A stretch of 64,000 nucleotides of DNA from Epiperipatus broadwayi (GCA_028023455.1 JAQFVV010000347.1:618001-682000); one strand, 5' to 3'; shown: positions 45,941 through 59,040, numbered from the stretch's first letter. The notes: generated by a model not told the origin, from the letters alone. Program-made: numbers and translations.

Positions 45941-45980
45941 TACTTAAACAGAGCAAAACTCTCCATATGTGATGCTTAAA
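45941..45980 (+). repeat. Fragment of the dispersed inverted-repeat family
   Basis: CAGAGCAAAACTCTCCATA matches the left inverted end at 21384 and is flanked by CTTAAA on both sides. Confidence 0.45.
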
Positions 45981-46571
45981 GTATGTACTTATTTGAAATA
46001 GAAGAGTTTTGTCAAACTCAAATAAATAAACTCTGTCCTCTGATTTTCTTTTTTGTAGTACTGCTCCTCAATAAATAATTATATTCAAAGTTCAAATCAC
46101 AAATTAGTATGTCACAGCAAACAAACCAATTTATAGTGTTTTGTGAAAGCATGATTATACAAAATTGATAGATTCTGCTATTATCGAATATCATCTCATA
46201 CTATCGTGAGCAAGGTAGGACATGCAACAGTTGTTCATGTCCACATTTGCTTTGATACATTCAATAAGACAATGCAGACATGTTTGTGCTGCATCCATTT
46301 TGATGCATTTTTATGTGTGACTCTTTTACCTTTTCATTCGCAAGTTTGCTATGTAATGTGTTTTTATCAAAAAAGTGGGTTTTTTTTTAATTATTTTACT
46401 TTTTAATTAGGTACTTATTAGAATCATGGATATTTTAAAGTAACAAATAGCAGTAGTAAGGCGGTCTGTGTTTGCTGTCGTCTACCCCCAAATTTTTTTA
46501 TTAAAACTATCACTCATAGAAAATTCAATTTGACCACAAGAGGTCGATATCAACCATTTGAGGAACTCTTG

Positions 46572-46983
46572 GATTATATGAACAATCAAAATTAGAAATA
46601 GGAAATAATCAAACTTTATTAGATTGGTGAAATTGATGGATAAAAACATGTTGAATATCAATTAAAATAAAAATATCTTTTAAAAGTATATAGTCACTTA
46701 TGCCATGTATTAAAATATCACAATAACATTATAAAATCAAATATATAAAATATACTATCTTTAAATAAGTTTAAAAAGATAAAAAAAAAAAAAAACTTTT
46801 TATTTTCTTTAAATAATCTTGTTGGTTTGTACTAACTTTAAGGTGAAGTAGTAATACATTTAACAGAATTCTCTACTTAAAGGCTAATTATGTATTTATG
46901 ATTAATAATGCCACATAGGCTGCAGAAAGAAGTTTGCTATTAACTGAAAGGAGATCCTTTGATTCCTTTTGGAGGCCTTAAAA
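46572..46983. other. AT-rich spacer between hAT and RTE copy 2
   Basis: It begins with the right target duplication GATTATAT (46572-46579). No gene is seen. An A-run of 14-15 lies near 46782. Confidence 0.6.
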
Positions 46984-49900
46984 GAACTGAGCAGGGCAAA
47001 TTCCTAATGTCCACTCCATAAGTTTCTGTCATTACAGCTGTTATTACTATGTGGTTATTCATATAATATACAAACATGGATGGGCTACTCACCAACCATG
47101 TATTAGCCAGCATGGTGAATTTATTGACTTTTTACTTCTGAGTTTAAGATCAAGAAACATCATGGTCTTCCTTCTCAATGTTTGTGTAAATTATAAAAAA
47201 AATTCCAATATATACAATTAAGACAGATACAAATAAATCATGCCCCCTCCCCCAGGAGGCTGTAAAGTCACCAACCAAAGCAGCGGTTGATAGCTAAAGG
47301 AAGAGGGTGCTAAGAATCCCCTGATTGCAGACCCAGGATGCCATTTGATGACTTTTTATTTAGGTACTTACAACTGCAGATCACTTTCAAGTGAAGGAAG
47401 ATTGCAAGAATTAGAAGAAGAACTGTCTTATATTAAATGGGACATTATTGGACTTTGTGAAATTAGAAGAAAAGGTGAAGAGACAATTGATTGATTTAAA
47501 AATGGACATGTACTTTATTATAAATGTACAAATATTGGAAATACAAGTGGAGTAAGGTTCATTATAAATAAAAAGTGGAAGAACAACATTGTGGAGATTG
47601 ACAATGTATTGGACAGAGTGGCAAGATTTAGTTATACAACTTAATAGCAGATACCAAATGCAGATAATTCAGGTTTATGCCCCAACAAGTTTTTGTAGTG
47701 ATGAATTAGAAGATTTTTATATGGATGTACAAAAGGCTTTTGATCAGAGTAAACAACATTTTAAAATTGTTATGAGAGACTTTAATGCTAGAATTGGTAA
47801 ACAAATAAAAGATGAAAGTGCTGTAGGTAATTTTGGTTATGGTAATAGAAATGAGAGAGGACATAGACTTGTGGAGTTTTCAGAAAAAGAAAAACTTTAT
47901 ATTGTGAATTCTTTTTTTGAGAAAAATGTTAAAAGAAAATGGACATGGAAGCATCCAAATGAAGGTATAGCAGAATTGGATTATATTTTGACTGACAGAA
48001 AATACATATTTTCAAGATTATAATGTTCTTAATAAATTTAAAACAGGAAGTGATCATCGATTAGTAAGGTGGAAGATATGTGTTAATGCAAAACTAGTGA
48101 GACAAAAATTATTAAGAAAAACAATATTTATTGTAGATATTCTTAATATTCAAAAACATTCTAATAAATTTAAATTAGAACTTATAAATCGATTTCAAGT
48201 ATTAGCAGATTTTGAACATGATTCAGATTTGAATGAAATTAATATGAAAATAACTGATACACTTTTAAAAACTGTAACAAAGATAGCTGGTAGAAAAAAG
48301 CAGCAATTGGCTAATAAACTTTCTACTAAGACTAGAGAATTTATAAAGAAAAAAGGAATATGAAGATATACAAAAATGGTGCATTAAAAAGTATTGAATA
48401 TCTCGAATTTTGTAAAATGGTGAGGAAAAGAATTTAATATGATATAACAAAGTATAACTGTGAACTAGCAAGAAAAGCTGTAGAAGAGAATAAAAGTCTC
48501 AAGAGTGCAAAACAACATTTTGGTATTGGTAGGAAATTTATATCTGCAATAAGAAAAAAAGATGGAATTATTACTAAAAAAAGAAATGACACCATGAAAT
48601 GGGTAGAAGATTTCTATCAACAATTATATAGTAATAAAGGACAAGTACCTCCTATATCTATACATCTTTTGAATTGCCCAGAATTTTAAATGAAAAAGTG
48701 AGACATGCAATTAAATGTATGAAGAAAGGAAAGGCTCCAGGTAATGATGTAATTATAATTGATATATTAAAAGAAGCAGGTGAAGAAATAGAAAATTTTT
48801 AGCAAAGTTATATACCAAGTGTTTAAATGACAAAGATGTACCAGATGACTGGAAGAATGCAGTATTAATATTAATATTTAAAAAAAGGTGATGAAGAAGA
48901 TATTAGAAATTACAGACCTATCAGCCTTTTATCAGTTTTATACAAAATTTTTACCAAGATAATTACAACTTGTCTACAGAGAACATTGAATTTCCAACCA
49001 AGAGAACAAGCTGGATTTAAAAGTGGTTTTAGTACAATAGATCATACCCAGGTAATGAGAGAAGTTATAGAAAGAACAAATGGATATGAGTTGCCATTAT
49101 GCTTTGGATTTGTAGATTATGAAAAGGCATTTGATTCTATAAATATTTCTTCAGTGATTCAAGCATTGGATCATCAAGTATAGATCCAGGATATTATCAT
49201 ATTTTTAAAAATATTTATAAAAATGCAACAGCAACAATTAGATTACATAATGATACTAGGAGAGTCAACATTGAGAAGGGTGTAAGACAGGGTGATTCCA
49301 TATCTCCAAAACTTTTTACAGCAGTACGGCAAGAAGTATTTTGTGGATCAAAATGGGAAGCTAAAGAAGTGAAAGTAAATTGAAATTATTTAAGTCATTT
49401 ATATTTTGCAGATGATGTAGTTGTTTTTCCAAATAATGCTTTAGAGTTTCAGGAAATGTTGCAGGAGATATCAGATGAAAGTAGGAAAGTAGAACTAAAG
49501 ATAAATGTTAAAAGGACTAAAGTAATGTTTAATGGATTTTCTCAAATGTGAAAATAAAGATTGATTACAATGAGTTAGAAGAAGTTAACAGTAATGGATG
49601 AAATTAATCATAGAATTAAACTTGGTTGGAATGCTTTTGATAGAAATAATTTAATACTAAAAGGAAATATGCCTATACATTTGAAAAGAAAGATTTTTAA
49701 TAAATGTGTTTTACCAGTTCTTACTTATGAATCTGAGACTTGGACACTTAATAGACGATCAATACAGAGACTTCAGATCACTCAAAGAAGTATGGAAAGA
49801 TGCAGGTTGGGAGTAACAAGAAGAGATCGAAAACACAATGTATGGGTAAGAGAACAAGTGTTACTGACCTCATTGAAAAAATTAAAAGACTGAAGTGGAG

Positions 49901-50110
49901 TTGGGCTGGACAATTGAAATCTTAAACTGGATTCCAAGAGAATGTAAAGGATCCAGAAAGAGACCACATGTGAGATGGATGGATAAAATAAGAAAGTGTG
50001 CAGGAGTGTTATGGAGAAGAGAAGCTAAAAATCGGAGAAGGTGGAATGAACTTGGACAGACCATCCTGCAGTGGATTGATAATGGTTGTTGATGATGATG
50101 ATGATGATGA
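46984..50110 (+). mobile_element. RTE retrotransposon copy 2, full length but mutated
   Basis: It matches copy 1 from the 5' leader (GAACTGAGCAGGGCAAATTCC) to the (GAT)n tail at 50090-50110. The leader lost the small-ORF start codon and shortened the TGATGATG overlap. Together with copy 1 it defines the element limits. Confidence 0.9.
47390..50092 (+). pseudogene. Broken RTE endonuclease-reverse transcriptase (copy 2)
   Basis: The same domain order as copy 1 is readable in pieces. Endonuclease: 47411-48022, with an early stop near 47490, a frameshift near 47615, and the GDFN motif changed to RDFN. Linker: 48097-48363. RT: 48890-49180 keeps RNYRPISLL, PREQAGF and VDYEKAFDS, and 49400-49440 has FADD-V-VF. 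C-terminal tail: 49594-50092. Frameshifts occur near 48363, 48435, 48660, 48800, 48890, 49180 and 49550, and part of the region after FADD (the VNSYKYLGQ segment) is deleted. Confidence 0.9.
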
Positions 50111-50590
50111 ATGTCACATATCAGTGACAAACTAATTCATAAACTAATTTCTTAGAAAAGGAACCCCAAAAGTTTTTTTTATTTTTATAAATACAAAATC
50201 AGAAACAATTCAGTATTATCATTTGATATATATTTATTACACATCTTTACAGCGATAGCATGTGAATATAGTAATACGAATTGGATTATTGCTCTGCCAA
50301 TACAAATTAAATGTCAACTAAAGAAAATAATGTTATTTTGTTTTAAGTTACTCTACCTAAGATAAAAAGAACTGAAACTTTTTAGAACTGTTATTGTTCG
50401 AATCTGTTTTTCTCCTGATAAAAATGCATAACGAAACGATGCAGTTCTGTGGAAAATAATATCCTAGGGTTTTTTAAATAAATAAATAGATTTGAAGTAA
50501 TCTTTTTAAGATTAAAATCTTAACAAAAAGGTAATCACACAATATATATAAAATACATATTTTGCGGGTTCATCCGTGTTAAAAACTTTT
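50111..50590. other. AT-rich spacer without a recognisable gene
   Basis: No structure recognised. Confidence 0.5.
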
Positions 50591-50930
50591 AATATAAATA
50601 TACTGACGTTTCGACTTGGTCACAGAGTTATAAAAGGTAGAAAGACGGTGGTAGAGGCGCTACAATCACTGATTTGAATAAAACGTTAAAAATTCCACCA
50701 ATAGCAAAAATGTTAAATTTAGGAATGTTTTTTAAAAAAATCTTTCCAAATAGGAGAAAGTTTGCAAGTATCATCTCGCTTATTGATACAATCTGGCCTT
50801 TTAAGTATCTCAATGGCTTCTCTAATTTTGCACTGGTAGAGATTATCACATCTGGATATGATATATATATATTGTATTTGATGCTATTGATAATGATTGA
50901 GATGTAGATTTTATCCATTACCATCAAATT
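50590..50930 (-). mobile_element. Penelope-like element 3' fragment
   Basis: It consists of the C-terminal coding tail (50719-50850), a ~100 bp 3' region and then AACTCTGTGACCAAGTCGAAACGTC (minus, near 50628-50604) and AACACGGATGAACCCGC. The 5' part, with RT and GIY-YIG core, is missing. Confidence 0.55.
50719..50850 (-). pseudogene. Penelope-like C-terminal tail (after the GIY-YIG domain)
   Basis: The minus strand reads NLYQCKIREAIEILKRPDC, then INKRDD, KLSPIW and a stop TAA at 50721-50719. The order R-E-A-I-E-I, I-N-K/R and L-S-x-I-W is what ends many Penelope-like polymerases behind the GIY-YIG nuclease. About 40 residues remain. The match is from memory of the family pattern; a database comparison would settle it. 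Confidence 0.55.
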
Positions 50931-53920
50931 ATTGAGATTTTGAGAAGAAATAGGCTAACTGATAACAAGTCAAATACTGAGATCTTGAAGAATTTGAGAA
51001 AACCTAATCACTAATTCATTTAATTGGAACAAGAAGTCTGTGTTCAATGGAACATGTTTTGAAAAACAGTGATATAATTAAAGGTATGCTAGAAGGGGAA
51101 ATGAATAAAAGGCATTTGTGTATGGACACAGAAATGCATATGTCTGAGCATTGATTCCTTTGAATCTTAATGCAATAATACTACATTGATTAATGAATAA
51201 TAATTAAAAAATTATTGAAAAATATCAGAACAAAAATTACGTTTTAGATATTACAATCAATAATTTAAATGCTGTAGGAAAGTCAAAGCAAAAAATTAGT
51301 TTAAAATTTTGGCATAAAAAAGTTAAATTAAAGAGAATAGAAAAATAACAAGCTTAAATGTAAGAATAATGACTACCTGAGAGCTATTAAAGATGATTAT
51401 ATAAAAATTTAAATTGATTTAAGTAATATCTAAATTAAATAAATATTCTAAAATAATTAGAAATGAGTATAAAAATGATTTTCTTAAAGTATAGGATATG
51501 ATCATAATCTTTATTGGTAGAGATAACATTACTAATAAAAACAAATATGTCAGGTTAATTTGACTGGGTCATATTGATGTACTAATTTTTAAAAAAAAAC
51601 TGTATAAGGTGATAAGATTTTGTGAAAAGTAAAAAAAAAATCATTCATACATTTGTTATTTACTGATTCCTATGATAGTTATGCATTAAATCAAGTGTAC
51701 TCATAATTCAAATAATGGTTTATGTCCTAAAAAATTAGAATATCATCATTAAAGTAGACAACCCATATGCAAATAGTTTGGATATGTAAACATCTGGGAT
51801 TTTTGTTATTAGTGACTTCATATACAGTTCATTTACATATAATTAGTCAAGAATAATTTTGACTTAAATTATGTTTATATTCTGCTGAAATTTGTGATGT
51901 CAGTGTTTTATTTATCAATTAGCTAGAATATTAAGTATATGGTCAGGAAGATTTTTTAAATGTTTAAAGGAGATGGAGACAATTCACGCAGATAAAAGCA
52001 GATTAAAATTTTATTTAGATTACCAAATACTTAAGATCCTTTTTTTATTTTATGTAATATCTTGATGAACTATTTATTACTGGTTTGTTTGATTTTGATT
52101 GCTTGGAAAACTGTAAAAATCTTCAGAGCAACTTTTTAAAAAATCTTTACAGAATTATTCTAATAAAGATATGTACATTAATGACTAATATTCATTAATA
52201 AACATAGACTTGATAAGTGGTTACTTTTTTGGAATATAAAACTATATATCTGCTTATATCAGAATAATTGATTTATTCACTAAATATATAAATACAATAA
52301 TATGACTGCATCAGATTATAGGATACATTTGTATTTCAAAATAGCAATGCAATGGTGTACTTTAATATTGTTTATATTTAAAATGCTATTTTGCTGACAT
52401 ATTTTTATTTTGGCATGGTACTTATAGTTCATGAAGGCCTTTTTTTTTACAAACTTTATTGTATGTATTAATACATTGTGATATTATATATTTATTAATT
52501 TAAGATTGTTAGTTACTCTCTTACCATAGTCCATCGAACTTTACAAATTTATATATATTGTGTTCCTTTTTTAAAATTTGGTGTGAAGTTTCTTATTCTT
52601 CTCATCTAATTATAATTTTTAGATTCAATATGTATGTTATCAAGGGTATTAGTAGTATGAGATAGCAAGGAGAGTTGAGGGTCATGTGAAAGTCTGAGTT
52701 CAAACCCCCTATATATTGCATATTGGAGTGCAGGTATAAAAAAAACCTATACTATAAAAAAAATCATACATTACAATTCATTATATTTATTTCTGCATTT
52801 TTGCTATGAGATCCATAATAATAAAATAATTACATTATATCAAGCTTTCCATTGCATTGTTTGCAATTTTAAACAATTGCATGATGTGACGTGTGGAATT
52901 AGATACTTCTGTGCAAATGCAAGTCAGAACACAAAAGAAGATGTTTTGGAATTACTTTTTTTTACCATAAATTTGTTAATTATTATTGATCTTCAGTATG
53001 TAACCATAGTAAAAACATGCAATAAACTTGTGGAAATTTGTAGAATCTTAATGATAATTGATGGATGAAAACCTTAAAAAAGATAAACTAAATTTTGTAG
53101 TGATTTTGACTTTGACCTGAAGAGAGCAAGCATCAAAAGGTATAACATTTTGATCAAATAAGTGGAAATCTAAAATGATTTATCTTTAAAAGATTAAAAA
53201 AATGATTAAAAGAGCATTAAAGATAATCTTCATAATTTTTTTGAGTAGCATACAAGGATAAAAAGCAGTCGAACAAAACATCACAGAAAAACATTCGAAA
53301 TAGATATTAAAATTATTTTTTTTATTTTCTTAAGTATTTATATAAATATTAAAGTTACAGTGTTATTATCATTATTCATTTTGGCCATGTTATTTAACAT
53401 TACATAAAGATTTATACAGTAAAAGTCTGATAAAATAATAATATTAAAACTGTAATTTATTCTGTTATTTCAAGATCAAATTTTATTTCAAAATTACTTG
53501 GAATTTTTGCTTTATTATATTCGGGCTTTGGAATAGACATTTTAGGAAGAATTCTACAATTGCAATATTGTAATTTCAAAAATTACCACCTTTATTTTAA
53601 AAACCTATTATAAACTGACTGAATAAATTTAAATCCTGAAATCTTAATATAGTTATCAATGAGTTCAAATAGCTCATCAAAAATATGGTTCATTGATTTA
53701 ACAGACATGTAGTGCTCAAACACTAATGTAAAAGAATGAAAACAAAATTTTCAGTCAAGGTGAAATGTGTTTTTACTTTTAACAGGTAGAAATCAATCTG
53801 TGAATTTATAATTCTCAAATGTTCTAATCCACACAGAGTATTACCAATCCATATTAGTGCATCAAATGTATTTAAAAAGACCGTGATATTACTTCATACT
53901 TCATCTCATATAAGGCAAAA
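50931..53920. other. AT-rich DNA; one tRNA-like stretch
   Basis: No gene is recognised. At about 52655-52735, GAGTTCAAACCCCC is a good B-box-like sequence and GTATGAGATAGCAAGGAG may be a degenerate A box, so a SINE head is possible there. Confidence 0.4.
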
Positions 53921-53924
53921 AAAA

Positions 53925-54600
53925 AACATTGCAAATGTTATTACATGAAAATAAGAAAATAGGATTAAAAATAAATGCTAAAAAGACTAAATTATCATTA
54001 AATAGATTTTTTTAAAGAAGAAAATAAAGACTCATAATCATAAATTAGGCAAAATTAATGATCACAAACATTTACGCCAGAGATATATATGGAAAGATAA
54101 TAGATGAAATTAATTGTAAAATTAAACATAGAATGCTTTTAGTAGAAATAACAAAATAAAAACAAATATTAATATGTGCTCCATAAAGACTGTTTAGTAT
54201 TATTTAATAAAGTTCTTACATATGAATCTGATCCCTGATTATTTAACAGAAAACAACACAAAGACTTCAGATGTCAGTATGGAGAGATATATGTTGGAAG
54301 TAATCAAAACACATCAAAAATAAAATATTTGTGGAAGAAATTAAGCAGATATAATTGACATCATAGAAATGAAATGGAGTCAATCTGGACCTATCACTAG
54401 AAGAAATAACAATAGATAAAAACTTGAAATCTTAAACTGGATCCCAACTTTGAAGACAGAATATAAATAAAAATTAGATAAAGTAAAATAGTTTGCTGGT
54501 GTTTTATGAAGAAGAGACATTATAAATAAAAAAAACTGGACTAAATTTAGAGAGACTTTCATTCTATAATGGTTCAATAGTGACTAAAAATAATGATGAT
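53925..54600 (+). pseudogene. Very old RTE 3' fragment (copy 5)
   Basis: The segment keeps the order of the RTE C-terminal half in degraded form: TAGGATTAAAAATAAATGC (for GLKINVKKTK), ATAGATGAAATTAAT, GTTCTTACATATGAATCTGA (VLTYES), GACTTCAGATGTCAGTATGG, CTTAAACTGGATCCCAA (LNWIP) and a GATGATG tail near 54593. No frame stays open for long. Confidence 0.65.
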
Positions 54601-56260
54601 GTAAAAAAATATCAAAAAAGGTTCCAGTCGATATTCTTGCTGATAGGAGAGCAAAAAGGAATCATTTACACGCCCTCTTTAAATAATAATTGTATCGATA
54701 AATCAAAACTTGCTTTTACATACAATTTACATGTATTCATTTGTCAGAAGTAACATTTATTTATTTAATCATAGTAAAATAAATATCAAATAGTATATAG
54801 CTGTAATACTAATTACATAAAAAATGACAAAGATATTTTAGTCATTTTTTAAGCTATGAAAATGTATTAATATAAGTAATAAATGAAAGAGAAAAAATAA
54901 ATAAAATGTTTAATAAATAATTAAAAATAATGATAGAAGATTGCTTATTGAATTTTTTAAAAAAATATGCATTTTAAAAAAAGTCTATGCTTAATGCAGT
55001 TTACAGTAAAAAAAATAATTTGTTTCTGTATTTTATCTCTGAAATCTGCTGGATAATAAAAATTATAGTTATATATAGTTGTATGGACTTACTATTACCA
55101 AGAAGTCAATAAAAACAAAAAGTATATACATTATTAACACATTATAAAGTTTTTTAGCTTCCAAAATAATTCTAAAGAAATTAGTATATTAAGGAATACT
55201 TAACAAGAGAAGATAAGGCCACGGGAGTTTATAATATTATATTAAAAATTCTACAAGTAACTGAAAAAACATTAACTTTACGAAGAAATTTAAAAATAAA
55301 ATAATAGCTTTTACATTAAAAAAATTAAGTCATACCTAGATATCTGACATAATGTAAGAACTGCGTTACAATAAGGATATTTAAATTATTTTTCTATGGC
55401 GGAAATAGTCGGAAAATTGTAAAATTTTGAGAATTCCCAGGATAATGAAAATAAATATAATAGACATTATAACTAGTAATTATTTTTTTCAATTAAATGT
55501 GAAGACTGCAATAACAAAATTAAATTAAAGCAAACTTATCAGAAGAAATAAAAATAAGAAATGGACTTTGAAATATTAATATGAATAAATGTAATATGAA
55601 AAATAAATTATAAAAGAAATGTATAAAAAATTTAAATAAATTTTTGAATTTCTTAATTAGTTTATAAGGATGTTGAAACAGTAAGATTCGTATTCGAATC
55701 TTAAGTTTCACCTTTTTTTTATCGTCTCTTACTCACCGCTCTATCCTACCCAAATTTAAACTTTTTGGTATCGAGTTGTGTGTGTAGCAATATTAAAAAT
55801 GTATAGATATATGTAGAATTCACCATAAACACTCACACATTTCGATATCAAATTTAAGGCAATAAATAAAGATAAATAATATAATTTAGATTTCTTCTTT
55901 TAGTTATATAAAAATATATAATTTTAACCATTTATTTTGAATTGTAAAATTCGTTATTTATTGCTTTGTTTAAATTTCATTTAGTAATAATTTTAAAAAT
56001 AGATTGTAATATTTAATTAAAAGTAAAAATAATCATATGTTCTCTTTTGTATTCGAAATTTTAAAAGCAACCGGTCGGTGAGAGATAATAGATTAATTAA
56101 AAAGAAAAAATCCCTAAAATGTAATTATAAAATGTAAAATGTAAATGTAAACAATAGAAAGGCAGCTTTCTCTATAATTAAACTTAACAAAAATGCATTG
56201 ATTATCCTCAGGGCAGATTAAGTGGAATCAAAAAAATAAACTATAACAAAAATGTAAAAG
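54601..56260. other. AT-rich DNA without a recognisable gene
   Basis: No coding or repeat structure recognised, except a perfect palindrome AAGATTCG-TA-TTCGAATCTT-like stretch at about 55683-55702. Confidence 0.45.
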
Positions 56261-58200
56261 ACAAGATCTAAGAAAGGAGGCCATTTTTAGACTTTCTAGA
56301 AACTTTGAGTTGAACTTTAGCTTTGATCTCGATCAGTTGAGAGTCTCCAAAGATATATATTGTTTTACATGCCATAGTATGCGTGAGTAGAAAGTGCCAA
56401 AGATTATTCTCCCCGGAGATGGTCAATTGTCTGCCGAGAACCTACGCCCGTGCCTTCCATAAAATCAACCAAAGAACATCTGCTGCCCAAACAATTAGAA
56501 AGCTGCTGCTGCTGCCATTCAAATAACTAAGTCACCTAAATACTGAAAAGAACTGCTGATGTTAGAATCATGAACAATTTGCTACTGACCACTGAATCGG
56601 AAAACTTCTCATAAAACAGGTGCCTGTATCCAAATTCTCTAGAGTACTCTACTAATATCCCGCTATAGCTTATTCATTCTTTATATAACTTATAAACTAT
56701 AAACTGTAAAATTCTCATTTGTAATACTATAAATTTAATAATTAATATGTAAATTTCTTTAATAATCTAGCCTGACTAACTCTATCTTTTTTGGGTACTT
56801 ATTTCTAAAATCTACATTTTATTATATAATTATCGCATGCTCATAATTTTCTAAGTATAAATCTATGATTACTTGAAACAGTGGATGCGTGTCAAATCTT
56901 CATTAATATTTACCTCTGTAAATTATTTAATATTTTCATATAAATCGACATGCATTCAATGCTTCATTTATTGTAATGTGGGGGTCTACTGCTTAGCAAA
57001 TGGCTGACATATTGGCTATAATACTTACCCAGTTTACCTATTGTTTTTATATTTTATTAAATTTTAATTAATAATTCCATAAAATTGCATTTCTTTGAGA
57101 GTTGCAAACATTCTTTATTAAATGTTGATAATGTAGGGCCGAGTTATAAAATATATTTAAATCTTAACAGAATCATCTATACATTATACACATGTTACGT
57201 TTTAGAGATGCAATGACCCATTACAAGCCTTGAATATTCCGGATTCTATAGGGTTGAAATTAACCCCAGTCATCCTACACAAGCTGACAAATGAATGTCC
57301 CATAGGACTTGACAACCATCATGCAGCCTGGAAGTAATCATGGCATGAACCACTTGCCCTGGTTATGCTTATATGATACCTTACCTCTTTGGGCCTACGG
57401 CAAATGCCAGCCCGTTGTTCTAAATTCATTCACAGCTTTGCAGTTTACAATATACTGCCACTTCCTATCGCCTTTCTAGACATACCATGTGTTTTCTTTT
57501 ATTAACTTTATATTCTATATATAAATCCGTCCCTGCATTAGTGGCATAACTCACTCTCAAATAAATGTTTGCCCCTAGTTATTAGTAAATATCTTTAATT
57601 AAATAAATATATGTCTGCCGCTACTATTATAAATCTTACTTTAGACTCTTGTATTGCAAAAGTATAAATCCCTAAAGGCATGCCCTAGAAATACTTGCTC
57701 AAGAATTTTAAGTAGCTAGATTACGTCAGCTATATAAATAAATGTATCTCTTTGATGTCTAACAGTATCGCAAAATCCCGTTACTAAATTTTAAATATTA
57801 CCAAATATTATTAGTAAATGATTTATTATTAAAATGTTTCAATAAATAATGTCAAACTATACATCTGCCATTACTTCTTTATTCATTCGATACCCATTCT
57901 GTATAATATTTCCTCAATTATGTAAGATGAATGTTTAAGATTAATGTTATGATTGGCTAACTCAAAATAAAATTATTGATTCTTTTGCATCTCCCTGATC
58001 ACCATGCCTAAAAAAATATTTACTAACATGGCATCAGATGCATTGTTTCGTAGATTGTATTGTGGAATCGATAAACTAAGTTCGAACTCAGTACTACGGG
58101 TGGCTTCGCTACCTAGCTGGAGCTGCCATTCTGTGTGGTGGTCGAATTCTGCACTATGTTAATGAATCACACGTTTCTGACTGTTACAATGTTAAAGCAT
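56260..58200 (+). mobile_element. GC-richer block, possible LTR-element remnant
   Basis: Composition is clearly less AT-biased than the flanks in 56270-56640, 57180-57480 and 58010-58190. At 58024-58041, TAACA is followed by TGGCATCAGATGC, close to the TGGTATCAGAGC primer-binding site (initiator tRNA-Met) used by many LTR elements. This would make the preceding DNA a 5' LTR, perhaps starting at TGTAATGTGGGGG near 56973. No gag or pol follows and no second LTR is seen. An untranslated or non-coding host transcript is an alternative. Confidence 0.3.
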
Positions 58201-58900
58201 TAATTGCTTAATTAATCAATTTATTGTATATTTTAGTAATTAAAATTTCCTGCCACTCAAAATATTTTTAAATTTTTAATTGATTTATTCTCCTTTTGAA
58301 AAGAGAGCAAGAATGTTAATTAATACATTATATAGTGATTTTAATCTTATGAAAAACCAACTAACAAATCACTGCATAATATCTCAGTCTTCCTATACAA
58401 GATTCTATTTAAAAATAACATAAATTACGTCTTTATTAAATGAATTCATTACATTTTTAAAATCTTGCATATATACTGGTTATAATTATGTTGATCACTT
58501 AAGATTCTTGTTTTCAAACACATTATGGACTCTTCTGACCTTATTTTTCTTAAACCTGACCTTCAATTGTATTTTTAACAGAATTTTTTTTTTATGAAAC
58601 CTTTATGTTTTAGATAATTTTTATTAAAAATGTAAATCCAAATATTCAAAGTAGTATTAAAAATAAAAATGTTAGCTTAATAAATAGAAAAACAATAATA
58701 ATGTAATCAATTACAAAAATTTATGTTAATCATCAATCTAAAATATATATTTGATGAAAAAAAAAACTAATTTCTTATTAAATGTTTATTTTAAAAAAAA
58801 GTAAAAACTTATGTACAAATAACAAGTATTATTTTAAATATAAAGCATCAACTTCCCAATTAAAAAACAATAGTAAAATTATAAATAGTGGCAATTTTTT
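58201..58900. other. AT-rich DNA without a recognisable gene
   Basis: No structure recognised. Confidence 0.5.
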
Positions 58901-58904
58901 CATA

Positions 58905-59040
58905 CTGTAGTGCCACCAAGTGCAAGCCTTAGTAACCAATAATTGCAAGAAGGTTTTTGCATCATAAAATGCCAGTTTAGTGTTTATTATGCAGAAACTA
59001 TTATTAAAGCTTGCACTGAGTGGCATTAGAGTTTTGCTAC
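58905..59040 (+). repeat. Dispersed inverted-repeat family, diverged copy
   Basis: CATACTGTAGTGCCACCAAG plus TGCAAGCCTTAGTAA at the left and AAAGCTTGCACTGAGTGGCA at the right are inverted ends matching those of the 21.5 kb copy. The centre is different and short. Confidence 0.6.

Larger units (their letters stand above)
43403..46571 (-). mobile_element. Complete but inactive hAT (BED-finger) DNA transposon, ~3.17 kb
   Basis: The ends are inverted: CAAGAGTTCCCAAAC at 43403 and, reversed from 46571, CAAGAGTTCCTCAAA. Both end one base inside an 8 bp near-perfect target duplication. A minus-strand transposase remnant occupies 44099-45572. The non-coding part between the start codon and the right end contains a nested foldback (45700-45926) and a small fragment of the 21.5 kb repeat family (about 45945-45975), which lengthen it. 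The TSD mismatch and many stops show an old insertion. Confidence 0.88.
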
